DNA of 64,000 nucleotides from Hyphomonas polymorpha PS728 (GTDB lineage Bacteria; Pseudomonadota; Alphaproteobacteria; Caulobacterales; Hyphomonadaceae), in NCBI RefSeq assembly GCF_000685315.1, contig NZ_ARYM01000014.1, positions 1-64,000 of the forward strand, read 5' to 3'. Position 1 is the stretch's first letter. Every line of letters begins with the position of its first letter. A program made the translations under genes and the position numbers. The notes under the pieces are model-generated. The model was not told the DNA's origin. It saw nothing but the letters and a program-made list of their open reading frames with translations, and searched no databases. Of the stretch, positions 53,141 through 62,601 are shown in pieces.

Positions 53141-55366
53141 TCAGAAGTTCAGGCGGATGCCAACGCCCACATAGCGGCCCGGGTTGCCACGGGCGCCGTC
53201 TGCGCCGCGATGCATGATGGCGCGCTCGTCGAACACATTGTCCACCTTGGTGTAAACTTCCACCACATCGCTGATATCATAGGAGGCCGACAGGTCCACC
53301 GTGAGCAGACTTTCCGTCCGCAGATAGGTGTCGTCGATGCCAATCCGGTCGCAGGTCGTCGTGGTGCAGGTCTCGTCGGTATAGTTCAGCGCCGCATAGA
53401 CATCCCAGCCGCCCTGATGTTCGATACCGACCTGCAGAACGCCGGTGTGCGGCGGGGTATAGTCCAGCGTGTCGCCCGCCAGAACGCCGCCTGCCGTGTC
53501 GGCGGCCCGTGTGTATTCGCCGTCGGTGTAGGTGTAGGAGAGGCGCGCCGGAATGGAGAAGCTTTCGTTCTGGAAGAGCGTGGCAAACGCGCCCAGTTCC
53601 AGGCCGTAAACTTCCTTCGCGCCGCTCTGCAGCGTCGAGCCATCCACGATCCCGCCGGGGCAGGGGTTGGCCACAAGGCAGAGGCGCAGCGCGTTGTCAT
53701 AGTCGCTGAGGAAGGCGATCGCATCGACGCCAACGGTGCCATTGCGGTAGCGCACACCGGCTTCGTAGTTGACGCTCTCTTCGCCTTTGGTGCCTTCGGC
53801 CGCGCTCGATCCGGGTGGAGCAAAGCCTTCATAGGCGCCTGCCAGAAGGGTCCAGTTTGCGTTGACGGCATAGTTCACGCCGAGGCCAACGGAGGTGTTG
53901 GTCAGGCTGTTGCGCGGCGCCGGGTTCAGCACGTTGCCAACCGTTTTGATGTCTTCATAGCGGATGACCGGCAGGAAGCTCCAATTGCCATACGAGATGC
54001 GGTCGCCCAGCCAGACAGACCAGGCCTCTGCCTCGCCCTTGTTGATGTTCGGCGTGCCAAGGCCCTGGAACACCAGCGCGCCGTTGACCTGCTGGTAGAA
54101 CTCATTGTTGGCACTGGCCACATTACGGGTTTCGTCTTCGTGGCGGCGCACGCCGAATGTCAGGTTGTGGCTTAAAGCACCGGTCTGGAACTCGCCCTCA
54201 AGCTGGGTCTGGATGCCCTGCGAGGTGAACTCCTGGAAGTTATTGCCGTAGCGCACGCCATTGGGATGGGTTGTGTTGGCGGTGCCATCGAGGATCCCCT
54301 GCAGCAGCGCGGCGTTCGTCCCGCCAGTGTTGATCGTGTCGGCCACGCTGCCGATGTTCACGCCGTTGATCTGGTTGAGACGCCGGTAGTGACGCTCCGT
54401 GTCGGTCCAGTAGGCGGTGGATTTCAGCGCCCATGCGTCGGTGAGGTCAAACTCGTGATGCAGGCTGAACCCCGTGCGGCCCCGGTTCATCTGCTCCAGT
54501 TCGGAGAGGCCATAGCGGCGGTCCGGATTGGCTTTGAAGTCGGCGTCCGTCAGGCCCAGATACGACACGTCATGGGTTTCGTCATTGTACTGGCCCTTGA
54601 ACTCCAGCCGCTGGCGCGTCCCTTCCCATTGCAGGCGCAGAATGTATTCCTCGATCTCGTTTCCGGCTGAGCGGGCAGAGCGGTCGATCTTCTGGAAGCC
54701 GTCGGTCGTGCTCTGGAAGGTCTCCACCAGGAAGCCGACCTGGCCCACCTGATCGCCATACCAGGCATGGACGCGGCCGGTATTGTTCTCGCCAAACTCG
54801 GCGCGCACAAATCCGGCGCGCTCCTCGGGGATCGCCGTTGCCAGAAGGTTCACCACACCGGTCACCGTCTGGGGCCCGTAGAGCAGGGTCTCAGGGCCTT
54901 TCAGCACTTCCACGCTGCGCATCCGCGAGATGTTGGGGAAGAAATAGGCCGACGTGTTGGCGTAAGGTGCCATCGCGGCGGGCACGCCGTCTTCCAGCAC
55001 CAGGATCCGGTCGCTGCGGCCGGAAGAGGAGGCGCGGATGCCGATCCGCGGGAAAGCGCCGAGCCCGTCCTCATCGCGCACATAAACGCCCGGAACGGCG
55101 CGCAGCACCGAGTTGATGTTGCTTGATTCGAACTTCTCCAGCTCCCGCTCGGTCAGCGTGTAGGCGGAGCCATAAGTCGATTGCGGATCTTCGATATTGC
55201 CGATCACGGTGACCGTATCGAGCACCTTCACCGCGCGCTCGGCCTCGCTCTCCTCCACCGCTTCAGCGGTGGCGGGCAGGGCAAGGGCAAACAGGGCGGC
55301 GCTGGTCAGCAGGCCAGCGCGGCGGACTAGGCGGGTGGTCGGTCGGTTCTCGTCGGCAAATTGCAC
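53141..55366 (-). CDS. TonB-dependent outer-membrane receptor, FecA-like
   Basis: A 741-residue receptor. It has a signal peptide (to about residue 36), a TonB box region near VLDTVTVIG, a plug domain (about 60-180) and a 22-strand barrel ending in aromatic RLNF. The plug (LEDGVPAAMAPYANTSAYFFP, then VEVLKGPETLLYGPQTVTGVVN) is closest to FecA-type ferric citrate receptors, but it lacks the long N-terminal signalling domain of FecA. A Fur-like inverted repeat lies 48 bases upstream. The ligand is most likely an iron chelate. Confidence 0.85.
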   Translation of the reverse strand: MQFADENRPTTRLVRRAGLLTSAALFALALPATAEAVEESEAERAVKVLDTVTVIGNIEDPQSTYGSAYTLTERELEKFESSNINSVLRAVPGVYVRDEDGLGAFPRIGIRASSSGRSDRILVLEDGVPAAMAPYANTSAYFFPNISRMRSVEVLKGPETLLYGPQTVTGVVNLLATAIPEERAGFVRAEFGENNTGRVHAWYGDQVGQVGFLVETFQSTTDGFQKIDRSARSAGNEIEEYILRLQWEGTRQRLEFKGQYNDETHDVSYLGLTDADFKANPDRRYGLSELEQMNRGRTGFSLHHEFDLTDAWALKSTAYWTDTERHYRRLNQINGVNIGSVADTINTGGTNAALLQGILDGTANTTHPNGVRYGNNFQEFTSQGIQTQLEGEFQTGALSHNLTFGVRRHEDETRNVASANNEFYQQVNGALVFQGLGTPNINKGEAEAWSVWLGDRISYGNWSFLPVIRYEDIKTVGNVLNPAPRNSLTNTSVGLGVNYAVNANWTLLAGAYEGFAPPGSSAAEGTKGEESVNYEAGVRYRNGTVGVDAIAFLSDYDNALRLCLVANPCPGGIVDGSTLQSGAKEVYGLELGAFATLFQNESFSIPARLSYTYTDGEYTRAADTAGGVLAGDTLDYTPPHTGVLQVGIEHQGGWDVYAALNYTDETCTTTTCDRIGIDDTYLRTESLLTVDLSASYDISDVVEVYTKVDNVFDERAIMHRGADGARGNPGRYVGVGIRLNF

Positions 55367-55413
55367 AGGCGGGGCTCCTTCTGGCCAGAATAACGGCTGC
55401 TCCTAAACGAGAA

Positions 55414-55428
55414 TGATTGTGCAAATCA
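55414..55428 (-). promoter_or_regulatory. Fur-like inverted repeat upstream of the receptor
   Basis: TGATT-GTGCA-AATCA is an inverted repeat in an AT-rich stretch 48 bases before the receptor ATG, inside the presumed promoter. It resembles iron boxes of alphaproteobacteria, but the match is short. Confidence 0.4.
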
Positions 55429-55607
55429 ATCGCATTTGTGTCGCGCTGTCACAATTTGCCGCTGGACTGATGCGGCCGCGCATCGCTTTGGTAGCGCCGC
55501 CGCCGCGCACGCCTTCCTGCTGCACTCAGGCGCCTTTCGCCGTCTTGCCAGCGGGAACCGCACGGTCCATGTAGCGGGGCTGTAAAAAATGCCGTGGAAC
55601 CCCCGAT

Positions 55608-56906
55608 ATGGCCCGTCATCTGAACGCATCTGAGCCCGGTTTCGAGGAGGCCCTGCGCCATTTCCTCGACGAAGACCGTGGCCAGGGCGAAGACGTTGCC
55701 GGCATCGTTGCTGCTATCATCAAGGATGTACGCCAGCGGGGCGGGGCAGCTGTGGCTGACTACACCGCGAAGTTTGACCGTCTGCAGCTCGATCCCTCGA
55801 CCCTGCAGTCGGACAATGTAAACCTCGACCTCATCGCCGCCGAGTGCCCCGCAGACCTGCGCGAGGCCATCGATTTCGCGCATGACCGTATCGCCGCCTA
55901 CCACACTGCCCAGCGCCCGGCAGACCATCGCTTCACTGATAGCGCTGGGGTCGAACTCGGCTGGCGCTGGACCGCGCTGGACTCGGTCGGCGTCTACGTT
56001 CCCGGCGGCCGGGCGAGCTACCCCTCATCCGTGCTGATGAATATTGTGCCCGCGCGCATAGCGGGGGTTGAGCGCATCGTCATGGTCGCCCCGGCGCCCG
56101 ATGGCGAGCTCGCCCCGGCCGTGGCCTATGCCGCGCTGAAGGCGGGCGCCACCGAGTTTTACCCCATCGGCGGGGCGCAGGCCGTCGCCGCGCTCGCCTA
56201 TGGCGCCGGTCCCATCGCGCCTGTGGACAAGATCGTCGGACCCGGCAACGCCTTCGTCGCCGAGGCCAAGCGCCAGGTGTTCGGCAAGGTCGGTATCGAC
56301 ACCATCGCCGGCCCTTCCGAAATCCTCGTGATCGCTGACGCCACAGCAAATCCGGACTGGGTGGCCGCAGACCTGCTCAGCCAGGCCGAGCATGATCCCT
56401 CCAGCCAGTCGATCCTCATCACGCTGGACGCCGCCCTCGGCGCGGCTGTTGAGAAGGCTGTGGATAACCAGTTGAATTCCCTGCCCACGGGTGAGCGGGC
56501 CCGCGAGGCCTGGCTCGCCCACGGCGCCGTCATCACTGCGCCGGACGCCGCCACCGCCGCCTTTGCTGCCAACATCATCGCCGCCGAGCATGTCGAGCTC
56601 TGCATCGAAGATCCTGACGCGATGCTGCCCCTGATCCGCCATGCCGGCGCGGTCTTCCTTGGCCACCACACGCCCGAGGCGCTCGGCGATTATGTCACCG
56701 GCTCCAACCACGTCCTGCCGACCAGCCGCGCCGCGCGCTTTTCCTCCGGCCTCGGACTGTATGACTTTGTGAAGCGGATGAGCATCCAGCGCGCAGGACC
56801 ACAAGGCCTCGCCGCGCTGGCGCCTGCCGCCCTGCGCCTCGCCGAAGCCGAGCGCCTCCCGGCGCATGGCCGCTCCGTTTCCATACGAACAAATCAGGGC
56901 GGCTGA
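55608..56906 (+). CDS. hisD: histidinol dehydrogenase
   Basis: A 432-residue enzyme for the last two steps of histidine synthesis. Seen are GVYVPGGRASYPSSVLMN, the NAD-binding IAGPSEILVIAD, and the zinc ligands of SQAEHDPSSQ, and the conserved end TSRAARFSSGLGLYDFVK. The length is normal. UPF0262 follows at 3 bases, which is the standard alphaproteobacterial order. Confidence 0.97.
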   Translation: MARHLNASEPGFEEALRHFLDEDRGQGEDVAGIVAAIIKDVRQRGGAAVADYTAKFDRLQLDPSTLQSDNVNLDLIAAECPADLREAIDFAHDRIAAYHTAQRPADHRFTDSAGVELGWRWTALDSVGVYVPGGRASYPSSVLMNIVPARIAGVERIVMVAPAPDGELAPAVAYAALKAGATEFYPIGGAQAVAALAYGAGPIAPVDKIVGPGNAFVAEAKRQVFGKVGIDTIAGPSEILVIADATANPDWVAADLLSQAEHDPSSQSILITLDAALGAAVEKAVDNQLNSLPTGERAREAWLAHGAVITAPDAATAAFAANIIAAEHVELCIEDPDAMLPLIRHAGAVFLGHHTPEALGDYVTGSNHVLPTSRAARFSSGLGLYDFVKRMSIQRAGPQGLAALAPAALRLAEAERLPAHGRSVSIRTNQGG

Positions 56907-56909
56907 TCC

Positions 56910-57398
56910 ATGGGCGCCAACCGGCTCGTCGCCGTCCATATTGACGAAGACACGCTCGGCGCCTCCGGCCCGGACGCGGAGCATGAGCGCCGCGTCGCTA
57001 TTTTTGACCTGATCGAGGAAAACACCTTCGGCGTCATCGGCGAGGATCGCGGGCCCTACGTCCTCGCGCTCAGCCAGCATGAGCGCCGCCTCGTCTTCGC
57101 CATCAAGACCGAGCCCGGCGAGGAAGTGCACACCTTCATTCTCTCCCTCTCACCGTTTCGCGGCGTGATCCGGGACTATTTCACCATCTGCGACAGCTAT
57201 TACGAAGCCATCCGCACGAGCACGCCCCACCAGATCGAAGCCATCGACATGGCCCGGCGCGGCATCCACAATGAAGGCTCGGAGCTTCTGAAAGAGCGTC
57301 TGGAAGGCAAGATCGACATCGACTTCCAGACAGCCCGCCGCCTCTTCACCCTCATCTGCGCCCTTCACGCCGGCCAGGGCCGCGCGCCGGGGGCGTGA
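56910..57398 (+). CDS. UPF0262 family protein
   Basis: A 162-residue protein of UPF0262, a family almost confined to alphaproteobacteria and found next to hisD. Conserved parts are [37 protein letters not shown] and [18 protein letters not shown]. The function is unknown. Its end overlaps the convergent epimerase gene by 34 bases. In relatives a phosphatase gene and infA come next; here they are displaced by an insert. Confidence 0.93.
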   Translation: MGANRLVAVHIDEDTLGASGPDAEHERRVAIFDLIEENTFGVIGEDRGPYVLALSQHERRLVFAIKTEPGEEVHTFILSLSPFRGVIRDYFTICDSYYEAIRTSTPHQIEAIDMARRGIHNEGSELLKERLEGKIDIDFQTARRLFTLICALHAGQGRAPGA

Positions 57399-58357
57399 TC
57401 GGCCGCCTCCGGAAAGCAACCCATCGCGGCCAGTGTCCAGCTGAGGGCGTCTTTGATGTCCGTATGCGGTTCATGGCCCAGAAATGAGATGAGCTTGGCA
57501 TTGTCCAGTTCCGCCGTCTCCTCCCACAGATAGCGCATCTCGGCGAGTTCCCGGAAGAGGCGCACAAAAGGCGATAGCAGGATCAGGGCGGGCCAGGGCA
57601 TGCCGGTGATCTTCCCCTGTCCGCCATTGGCCGCGCGGATGGCTTCGGCAATTTCCACGCCGCGCGCAAAATAATGACCGCGGAAATGAAACCGTTCGAA
57701 AGCGGTAAGCTCCGCCTCACGGTCCAGCAGGGCAGCGGCGGCCTGGCCATAGTCGGGCAGATAAGCCCAAGCATGGCCTGCGTCCCGCTTGCCCGGATAG
57801 GTGATCTTCGTCACCGGCTTGCCCGGCGTCACCATGCCTTGCGAAAACCACGAATTTCCGGCGGAAGGGCCGAAGAAATCTCCCGAGCGCAGGATCAGCG
57901 TCCGCACGCCTTCCTGTGTGGCCGCCTCCAGCCGCTGTTCCATCTGCACACGGATACGCCCCTTGCGGGTATGCGGCCGCTGAGGCGCGTCTTCCGTCAG
58001 CAGGGGGAGGGCATCCCGGCCATAATTATAGATCGTACCCGGAAGAAAAATCCGGGCGCCGGAAATCCTTGCCGCCGCCACCGTGTTTTCCAGCATGGGC
58101 AGCACCAGCTTTGCCCAATCCTTGTAACCCGGCGGGTTCACGCCATGCACGATCACATCGGCGCCGATTGCGGCGGCGGCAACATCTGCCGCATTCAGCG
58201 CATCGCCCACCACCCATTCGGCTTGCGGCAGGCGGGCCGGAACGGGCCTGCGCGCCACGGCCCGCACCTGCCAGCCGCGCTGGATCAGCGCCCGCGCGAT
58301 CTCGTATCCAGCCCCGCCGGTCACCCCGAGTACCAGCGCCCGCTTTTCGTCCTTCAT
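57365..58357 (-). CDS. NAD-dependent epimerase/dehydratase family protein (SDR)
   Basis: A 330-residue extended SDR. The nucleotide motif is [11 protein letters not shown] near residues 11-21, and a Tyr in TIYNYGRD takes the place of the catalytic Tyr but without the usual YxxxK spacing, so it may be an atypical member. The start at 58357 has GGAGAT upstream. It is divergent from a LysR-type gene 94 bases away, which probably controls it. Confidence 0.8.
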   Translation of the reverse strand: MKDEKRALVLGVTGGAGYEIARALIQRGWQVRAVARRPVPARLPQAEWVVGDALNAADVAAAAIGADVIVHGVNPPGYKDWAKLVLPMLENTVAAARISGARIFLPGTIYNYGRDALPLLTEDAPQRPHTRKGRIRVQMEQRLEAATQEGVRTLILRSGDFFGPSAGNSWFSQGMVTPGKPVTKITYPGKRDAGHAWAYLPDYGQAAAALLDREAELTAFERFHFRGHYFARGVEIAEAIRAANGGQGKITGMPWPALILLSPFVRLFRELAEMRYLWEETAELDNAKLISFLGHEPHTDIKDALSWTLAAMGCFPEAADHAPGARPWPA

Positions 58358-58451
58358 GGTCCCATCTCCTTGCTCTTGGGTGAGGCAAAGGTGGCGTAGG
58401 GTAGAGATAAACGAAATTGCGATAATAAATGGATCAGATATACGCATATAT

Positions 58452-59360
58452 ATGAACTCGTCTGCGGCACCCTGGGATCATATCCGCTCTTTCCTCGCCG
58501 TTCTGGAGGAGGGCAGCCTTTCGCGTGCCGCTCGCCGCCTGTCTCTCACTCAGCCGACGCTCTCCCGGCACATCGATCAGCTTGAGGTCTCGCTGGGAGG
58601 CCCGCTGTTTACCCGTTCTCCGCGGGGTCTCATACCGACAGACAAAGCGCGGATGATTGAGCCCTATGCGCGCACGATTGCGGCCTCTGCCGCCGCCATG
58701 GTCCGGGCCGCCTCCGGTCCCTTGAGTGAGATGACCGGCGCGGTGCGTATTTCGGCCAGCGAGGTGGTCGGCATGGAATTGCTGCCAGGAATGCTGGCGC
58801 CGCTGCGCGAAGCCCATCCCGGCCTCAGCTTTGAAATCATTGCCACCAACCAGTCGAGCGACCTGCTCCGCCGCGACGCAGACATCGCCATCCGTATGGT
58901 ACGGCCCCAGCAGGCCGCGCTGCTGGCGCGAAAGGTGGGCGATGTGGAACTCGGCCTCTTCGCCCACCGGGATTATCTGGCCCGTCACGGAACCCTGAAT
59001 AGCCTGGAAGATATGGCCGGCCATGCCTTGATCGGCTTTGATCATGAAACGGTCAGTGTACAGGCCCTGCGCGCCATGGGGCTGACGCTGGACCGTGCGG
59101 ATTTTGCCTGGCGCTCTGACAGTGATCTGGTCCAACTCAAGCTGGCGCTGGCGGGCGCAGGCATCGGCGTCTGCCAGGTGGGGCTCGCCCGGCGCGCCGG
59201 TAACATGGTGCGTCTGGTTCCTGATGAGTTTTCGTTTGCCCTTGAAACCTGGGTTACCATGCATGAGGAACTCAAAGGCGTCGCCCGCATGAAGGCCACC
59301 TTTGATCATCTCGTTGAGGCGATGAGCCAGTATATCCGGGATCAGGAATGCCCAGACTGA
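58452..59360 (+). CDS. LysR-family transcriptional regulator
   Basis: A 302-residue LysR protein. The N-terminal winged helix (residues 6-65) contains EEGSLSRAARRLSLTQPTLSRHIDQLE; the rest is the ligand-binding domain. The start at 58452 puts the helix-turn-helix at its normal place. The spacer to the divergent epimerase gene is AT-rich and should hold the operator. The inducer is unknown. Confidence 0.92.
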   Translation: MNSSAAPWDHIRSFLAVLEEGSLSRAARRLSLTQPTLSRHIDQLEVSLGGPLFTRSPRGLIPTDKARMIEPYARTIAASAAAMVRAASGPLSEMTGAVRISASEVVGMELLPGMLAPLREAHPGLSFEIIATNQSSDLLRRDADIAIRMVRPQQAALLARKVGDVELGLFAHRDYLARHGTLNSLEDMAGHALIGFDHETVSVQALRAMGLTLDRADFAWRSDSDLVQLKLALAGAGIGVCQVGLARRAGNMVRLVPDEFSFALETWVTMHEELKGVARMKATFDHLVEAMSQYIRDQECPD

Positions 59361-59364
59361 ACGC

Positions 59365-60255
59365 TCACCCCAACCCGCTGCGGAACCTCCGGCTGCCGGT
59401 CAGCATGGCGCCATTGGAGAGGGTCAGTTCGAAATCGCCCGAACTCGTTGTGCGCGTTTCGCGGATGTGGTGGCGGTTGACGATCCGGGACCGGTGGATG
59501 CGCACAAAGTCCGGTTTTGCGTCCGGGCTTGTCTCGATCTGTCCGGAAATGTCCGGATTTGTCCTTGCGCTGTCACGGGCTGACAGGCGTTTTCCCCAGT
59601 CTGCCAGTGTCGCGCGCAGCAGATGGCTGCCTCCGGCCGTGTGCAGCGTCACATAGTTTCCCGCCGCTTCCAGCCACAGGATTTCGCCGGGCAGCAGGAA
59701 CAGCGTCCGCCCGCCCGCCTTCACTTCGATACGCTCCGGCCCGCGAGAGGCATCGGGAGCAGGGGCCGCCTCGCGCGCCGCCCACCAGGCATAGGCGGTG
59801 TAAACGCCCACAAAGATTCCATAAGTAATAAGGTCTTTGCGCCACTCATAGAGCAGCGTCACCCAGAGGCCACCGCTGAAAAAGTCGTACGGCCAGCCCC
59901 GCACCGCATAGGCCGCCTCCCGCGCGGGCACCATGGCGCCCACATGCGCCAGCGAAAAAGGCACGCTCAGCCCGGCATGGATCAGCAGCGCCAGCGGCAG
60001 CCTCGGCCCCAGCAGCGGCCAGCGCTTCACCGCCCACCCCACCAGCGGCGCCATCAGTACCAGCACCGCTGCGCTGGTGATCTCCCAGATAAACGGCTCC
60101 ACCGTGTGAACCGTCAGGCCGGAGCGCTGCATCTCGATCAGGTCGGACGTGGCGTTCACCAGAACAACTGGAATGGTCACCAGCGCGATGCTGGCCCAGG
60201 GGCCGAGGCGAAACCTCGGCCTGCCGCTTGCCCCGGATTGCCTGCCAGTTGTCAC
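59365..60255 (-). CDS. membrane-bound LytTR-family transcriptional regulator
   Basis: A 296-residue protein with four membrane helices in residues 20-165 and a LytTR DNA-binding domain at 185-296 (LPGEILWLEAAGNYVTLHTAGG; FVRIHRSRIVNRHHIRE). There is no receiver domain, so the membrane part may sense a signal directly. It appears to start with GTG at 60255. It is divergent from the frameshifted acyltransferase gene 111 bases away, a likely target. Confidence 0.86.
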   Translation of the reverse strand: MTTGRQSGASGRPRFRLGPWASIALVTIPVVLVNATSDLIEMQRSGLTVHTVEPFIWEITSAAVLVLMAPLVGWAVKRWPLLGPRLPLALLIHAGLSVPFSLAHVGAMVPAREAAYAVRGWPYDFFSGGLWVTLLYEWRKDLITYGIFVGVYTAYAWWAAREAAPAPDASRGPERIEVKAGGRTLFLLPGEILWLEAAGNYVTLHTAGGSHLLRATLADWGKRLSARDSARTNPDISGQIETSPDAKPDFVRIHRSRIVNRHHIRETRTTSSGDFELTLSNGAMLTGSRRFRSGLG

Positions 60256-60366
60256 AGATGCCCCTCCGTTCGTCCCACTGGAGCGCCGTTTCGAGGCATT
60301 TGCGTAGCGCCGGTACAGGGGCGGCGCAAGAAGGCGCTCAGTTCAGATCCCTCACGGAGTTCCGGC

Positions 60367-61538
60367 ATGACCCAGCGCCGATACGACCTCGACTGGCTGC
60401 GCATCGCGGCCTTCGCCATCCTCATCCTTTACCATTGCGGCATGTTCTATGTGAGCTGGGGCTGGCATGTGAAATCCAGCCATGCCGGGCCGTTGATCGA
60501 GCCGTTGATGCAGTTGGCCAATCCCTGGCGGTTGACACTCCTCTTCCTCATCTCCGGCGCGGCTACCCGCTTCATGGCCGACAAGATGGCCGCCGGCAGC
60601 TTCCTGAAGGCGCGGATGGGGCGGCTCTGGCCGCCGCTGATCCTGGCCGTACTTATCATCGTGCCGCCGCAGACTTACTACGAAGTGCTTGAACACGTTC
60701 AGGAAAATGGGTTGCCTCAGGATGTCTGGCTCGGCGATTTCTATCGCCGTTATATCACCGCCTCGGGCAACTGGTGCGACGCAGAAGGCTGCATCGTCAC
60801 GCCCACCTATAATCACATGTGGTTTGTGGCCTATCTCATCCTCTACACGCTGGCCCTGATCCCGCTCCTGCCGCTGCTGCGCCGCATTCCGGCAAGGGCG
60901 GTCACCTGGCTCCTCGCCGGGCCGGGCATCTTCCTGGCCCCCTGGGCGCTCCTGTTCGCTACCCGGGTTTTCCTGTTTCCCCTGTTCGGCGAAAGCCATG
61001 ACTTCCGGCAGGACTGGTATCTCCACACGCTCTATTTCGGCGTCTTCCTGCTGGGGTTCGGCACTGCCAAGCATCAGCCTTCTTTGACGCGGCGGTGCGC
61101 CTGCGCTGGCCCATGCTGGCGCTCACCGTGGCGGCCTGGGCCGGGCTTCAGGTCTATTACCGCACCTATACGGCCAGCGATGCCCCGCCGCCCGAAGCCC
61201 TGCGCATTCTCTCCCGCGGCATCCGCGAAGCACAGGCCTGGGCCGCCATCCTCAGCGTCATCGGCTTCTTCCACCATCACTTCCGGACGCGGGACACGCC
61301 GCTCCGGCGCACGCTCTCGCAGGCGATCTTTCCCTTCTACCTGATCCATCAGACGGTCACCGTGGTGTCAGGCCATTATCTGGATGAACTCGGCCTTCCG
61401 GTGTGGGTGGAGGCACCGCTTCTCATCGGCGCCACCGCGCTTGGCTGCTGGCTCTTTTATGACCTTGGCCGCCGTATTCCGCCGCTGCGCATCTGGATCG
61501 GTCTGCCAAGCGGAAAAGGGGCTTCGGGGGCGGCCTGA
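60367..61538 (+). pseudogene. acyltransferase 3-family membrane protein, frameshifted
   Basis: The first part (60367 to about 61076) reads as an acyltransferase 3 protein: DLDWLRIAAFAILILYHCGMF with the catalytic His, LLFLISGAATRFMA, WFVAYLILYTLALIPLL. After GFGTAKH the frame degenerates into low-complexity sequence. The expected continuation (AFFDAAVRLRWPMLALTVAAW..., ending 61538) is in the -1 frame from about 61077. One missing base near 61069-61077 explains this. It is either a true inactivating mutation or a sequencing error. The whole, if repaired, would be about 390 residues, a normal size. Confidence 0.8.
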
Positions 61539-61649
61539 GGCCCCCATGCCCTCTTCGCTTGCTGGAATCTGCTGAAAGCTGTATGGCGCGCGGCTAGTGA
61601 TGCGTGGAAAAAGCGGCGCGATCGCCGCCGCCTCAGATCTGGATAGAGA

Positions 61650-61868
61650 ATGTCAAAAGAAGAACTGATTGAATTTGAAGGCACGGTCGTCGAACTGCTG
61701 CCGAACGCCACGTTCCGGGTGAAGCTCGAGAACGACCATGAGATCATCGCCCACACCGCCGGCAAGATGCGCAAGAACCGCATCCGCGTGCTCACCGGTG
61801 ACAAGGTGATGGTGGAAATGACCCCCTACGACCTGACCAAGGGCCGTATCACCTACCGCTTCAAGTAA
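61650..61868 (+). CDS. infA: translation initiation factor IF-1
   Basis: A 72-residue S1/OB-fold protein with the standard sequence ([42 protein letters not shown]). It binds the ribosomal A site during initiation. maf follows at 6 bases. Confidence 0.98.
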   Translation: MSKEELIEFEGTVVELLPNATFRVKLENDHEIIAHTAGKMRKNRIRVLTGDKVMVEMTPYDLTKGRITYRFK

Positions 61869-61874
61869 GCCGCC

Positions 61875-62450
61875 ATGCCGGGCAGCGCGCCGCTCATTCT
61901 CGCCAGCGCGAGCCCGCGGCGTCTCGAACTCCTCGCCCAGATCGGCATTGTGCCGGATAGGGTCTCCCCCACTGACATCGACGAGACGCGCCGCAAGGAC
62001 GAATCTCCGCGCGAGCTGGCCCTGCGCCTCGCGCGCGAAAAGGCCGCGGCGTGTCCAGGCGAGGGCGCCTATGTGCTCGCCGCCGATACGGTTGTGGCCC
62101 TCGGCCAGCGCAATTTGGAAAAGGCGGCTGACGAGGCAGAGGCCGCCGCCTTCCTGCGCCTCCTCTCCGGCCGCGCACATCAGTGTATCACCGGGGTTGC
62201 CGTGCGCGCCCCCGATGGCCGCATCGCCAGCCGCGCCGTGCTTGCCCGTGTAAAGATGAAACGCCTCACGCAAGCTGAGATCGCCGCCTATGTCGCCGGC
62301 GGCGACTGGAAGGGCAAGGCGGGCGGTTATGGCATCCAGGGCGCTGCCGGCGCCTTCGTCACATCCATCAATGGCAGCTACACGGCCATCGTGGGCCTTC
62401 CCCTTTATGAAACAAAATCCCTGCTCGAAGGGCTTGGTTATCGCGCCTGA
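61875..62450 (+). CDS. maf: Maf-like nucleoside triphosphate pyrophosphatase
   Basis: A 191-residue protein that hydrolyses non-canonical or damaged dTTP/UTP. The opening LILASASPRRLELLAQIGI, the VLAADTVVALGQR strand and DWKGKAGGYGIQGAAGAFVTSINGSYTAIVGLPL are all typical of Maf. Its position after infA is conserved in alphaproteobacteria. yacG, often next, is absent. Confidence 0.93.
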   Translation: MPGSAPLILASASPRRLELLAQIGIVPDRVSPTDIDETRRKDESPRELALRLAREKAAACPGEGAYVLAADTVVALGQRNLEKAADEAEAAAFLRLLSGRAHQCITGVAVRAPDGRIASRAVLARVKMKRLTQAEIAAYVAGGDWKGKAGGYGIQGAAGAFVTSINGSYTAIVGLPLYETKSLLEGLGYRA

Positions 62451-62601
62451 TCCTGCAGCCTTGGCGGCGGAAGGCATTTTCTGCCCCGTTTTCGCCACAA
62501 GCCTGACAGCGGATTAATTCCGGTCTGGCGGAACCATTTCGGGCCCACGGGCTTTCTTTTTCATCTGATGAGCAATCCCGCTCTTGTCGATGGAGCCCGT
62601 G

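Noticed and set aside
61060-61095. Programmed -1 frameshift in the acyltransferase gene
   Set aside because: The junction lacks a slippery X-XXY-YYZ heptamer and a downstream hairpin, so mutation or base-call error is simpler.
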